Source: SZUA-22 sp039714835
GTDB taxonomy: Bacteria > Bacteroidota > Ignavibacteria > Ignavibacteriales > Melioribacteraceae
Length of the DNA stretch: 6,662 nucleotides
Reading direction: 5' to 3'
NCBI GenBank assembly: GCA_039714835.1
Contig: JBDLIN010000212.1
Location: 1 to 6,662, forward strand
Shown: positions 5,252 to 6,662 of the stretch, one piece after another
How the letters are laid out: each line of letters begins with the position of its first letter
Numbering within the stretch: position 1 is the first letter of the stretch
Program-made: the position numbers and the translations under genes
The notes under the pieces: model-generated
Told to the model about the DNA's origin: nothing
The model's database searches: none
Seen by the model: only the letters and a program-made list of their open reading frames with translations

Positions 5252-6662
5252 TATCTCTTAACTTCAAATACCGAATCAATTACAGTTCCATCAATCCATT
5301 TAATAACTGCAACAACTTTATCTTTATTAACCTTTGGTTTTGCTGGTTTACCACCACAGATATTGTTGACTTCATTATAGATTTCTTTAATAGATTTAAT
5401 AGGAAGATTACTTCCTTTTAATGCTTTAATAAGATCTTTTCTCTTTGGATTGATTGCAATCCCACGCTCAGTAATAATAACATCAACTAGCTCACCAGGA
5501 GCAACAATCGTGGTTACTTCATCAACAATTACGGGAATTCGATCTCTGAAAGAGGGAATAGCAAGAATAACAGTTTTTCCAAACATACAGTTCTGCCATC
5601 CACCAATACCATGTAACAAATAACCATCTGAATGTGTGACAACATTGGCATTAAAGTTAATATCAACTTCTGTAGCTCCTAATACTGCTGCATCAATAAT
5701 AGAAGCAAAATTACCTTTTCCATGGAAATTATAGCTTGTAAAAGGACTGGTATTTAAATGATTTTGGTTTTCACGCATCGATCTAACACCTTCAAGATCG
5801 AATGTTTGTCCATCGAGAATATAATCAGTCAAACCCTCTTCAAGCATTTCTACCAAATACTTTGTACTGCCTCCTCGAATAAATCGAGCTTTGATATTTT
5901 TTTCTATCATTTTTTCTTTCAGATAGAGAGCAAAAGCAAGATTAGTTCCGCCTGCACCAGCTTGGAAGGAAAAACCATCTTTCATAATTCCGGAATCTTC
6001 AAGAAACTGTGCAACATACTCAGCAATCAAAAGTCTATCGGGACTCTTTGTAACTTGAGTTGTCCCGGATACAATTTTTTCCGGATCACCAAGTGAATCT
6101 ATTTCAACTACATAATCAACATTGTTCCCTTGTATTTGCCAAGGTGTACAAGGGAAGGGAACAAGATTATCTGTAACTGTAATAACATTATCAGCATATT
6201 CAGAATCACCCAAAGCAAAGCCGAGTAATCCACAAGCTGATTTCCCTCTATCACCAGTAGAATTACCAAATGGATCAGCTGTTGGAGCAGCAATAACAGC
6301 AATATCAATATGCACATCACCATCTTGAATTGCTTGATATCTTCCTCCATGTGAACGGAGAACTCCGACTCCTTTCATTTTTCCTTCGGATGTATATCTA
6401 CCTAGTGGTCCATTCATTGAACCTTCAATATGATGGATTGTACCATCATCCAAGTATTTAATTAAATGCTGGTGAACCGGGAATGAAGCACTTGGGTACC
6501 ATCTAATATTTTTAATACCCATTGATTTTATTGTATCAAATAAAATATTGGTTAATGCATCACCGTTTCTTAAATGATGGTGAGTTGAAATAGTCATCCC
6601 ATTTTTTAGACCAGCTTTTTTCAAGGCTTCTCTTAAATTTTTAACTACTTTATTTCCATCTA
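5251..6662 (-). CDS. citF: Citrate lyase alpha subunit (citrate CoA-transferase), 5'-truncated
   Basis: The frame runs from the right window edge to the TAG at 5251-5253, giving about 469 codons; full-length CitF is about 510, so only the N-terminus is missing. The TTG at 6622-6624 is not the start: the frame continues upstream with VVKNLREALKKAGLK, matching the conserved CitF N-terminal segment. CitF transfers the acyl carrier protein's acetyl thioester to citrate, forming citryl-ACP, which the beta subunit (CitE) cleaves to oxaloacetate and acetyl-ACP. Visible hallmarks are KNGMTISTHHHLRNGD, LRSHGGRYQAIQDGDVHIDI (about 6301-6360), PTADPFGNSTGDRGKSACG, GFSFQAGAGGTNLA (about 5937-5978), RGIAINPKRKDL (about 5433-5468) and the terminal VVAVIKWIDGTVIDSVFEVK. 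These align by eye with the E. coli protein, including its end (VVAVVRYRDGSVIDVVHQVK). No citX, citG or citC follows downstream; citD/citE may lie beyond the right edge. Confidence 0.95.
   Translation of the reverse strand, partial: DGNKVVKNLREALKKAGLKNGMTISTHHHLRNGDALTNILFDTIKSMGIKNIRWYPSASFPVHQHLIKYLDDGTIHHIEGSMNGPLGRYTSEGKMKGVGVLRSHGGRYQAIQDGDVHIDIAVIAAPTADPFGNSTGDRGKSACGLLGFALGDSEYADNVITVTDNLVPFPCTPWQIQGNNVDYVVEIDSLGDPEKIVSGTTQVTKSPDRLLIAEYVAQFLEDSGIMKDGFSFQAGAGGTNLAFALYLKEKMIEKNIKARFIRGGSTKYLVEMLEEGLTDYILDGQTFDLEGVRSMRENQNHLNTSPFTSYNFHGKGNFASIIDAAVLGATEVDINFNANVVTHSDGYLLHGIGGWQNCMFGKTVILAIPSFRDRIPVIVDEVTTIVAPGELVDVIITERGIAINPKRKDLIKALKGSNLPIKSIKEIYNEVNNICGGKPAKPKVNKDKVVAVIKWIDGTVIDSVFEVKR

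Noticed and set aside
5153..5257. CRISPR array or mobile-element inverted termini
   Set aside because: Repeat units are only 7 bases with no spacers of regular length, and no transposase or target duplication is present.
5758..6350. Open frames opposite or out of frame with citF (about 5758-6096 +, 6122-6328 +, 6108-6350 -)
   Set aside because: All are overlapping shadows of the well-supported citF frame, with low-complexity or unrecognisable products.
6622..6624. TTG (minus strand) as the start codon of citF
   Set aside because: The reading frame continues to the window edge with residues matching the conserved CitF N-terminal segment (VVKNLREALKKAGLK), so this is an internal Leu codon.

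Overview
The window is AT-rich bacterial chromosome that most resembles the Ignavibacteriota (Ignavibacterium/Melioribacter relatives) or a nearby Bacteroidota/FCB lineage. Three things point there: a secreted protein ending in a textbook type IX secretion (T9SS) sorting domain with the 'QNYPNPFNPTT' signature, a possible Bacteroidota-type promoter (TTTG, 19-bp spacer, TAnnTTTG) before the acetyl-CoA synthetase gene, and a large glycine-rich surface-type protein of a kind common in these phyla. The assignment is inference from sequence style, not from a marker gene.

Layout, left to right. (1) 1-1239 (+): the 3' part of a repetitive, probably extracellular protein with ten GVxG repeats, a conserved C-terminal region of unknown function and a Glu-rich tail. 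(2) A 111-bp gap with a short palindrome. (3) 1351-1899 (+): a small exported protein whose mature form is mostly a T9SS sorting domain. (4) 1900-2275: two hairpins, a tRNA-Ser(GCU) gene on the minus strand, and the promoter and leader of the next gene. (5) 2276-4171 (+): complete acetyl-CoA synthetase (acs). (6) A short AT-rich convergent gap. (7) 4280-5107 (-): complete patatin-like phospholipase/esterase. (8) A 143-bp gap with a GAT-heptad repeat that folds into a long stem ending in a T7 tract, probably the citF terminator. (9) 5251-6662 (-): citrate lyase alpha subunit (citF), cut at its 5' end by the window edge.

How the genes relate. Citrate lyase splits citrate to oxaloacetate and acetate, and acetyl-CoA synthetase converts acetate to acetyl-CoA, so the two enzymes could be linked through acetate. 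They are on opposite strands and separated by the patatin gene, so no shared operon is implied. The two left-hand genes look like cell-surface or secreted products. I see no mobile element, CRISPR array, rRNA or defence system. Nothing here amounts to a clearly new biological system. The least explained items are the repetitive surface protein with its unnamed C-terminal domain, and the heptad-repeat element after citF.
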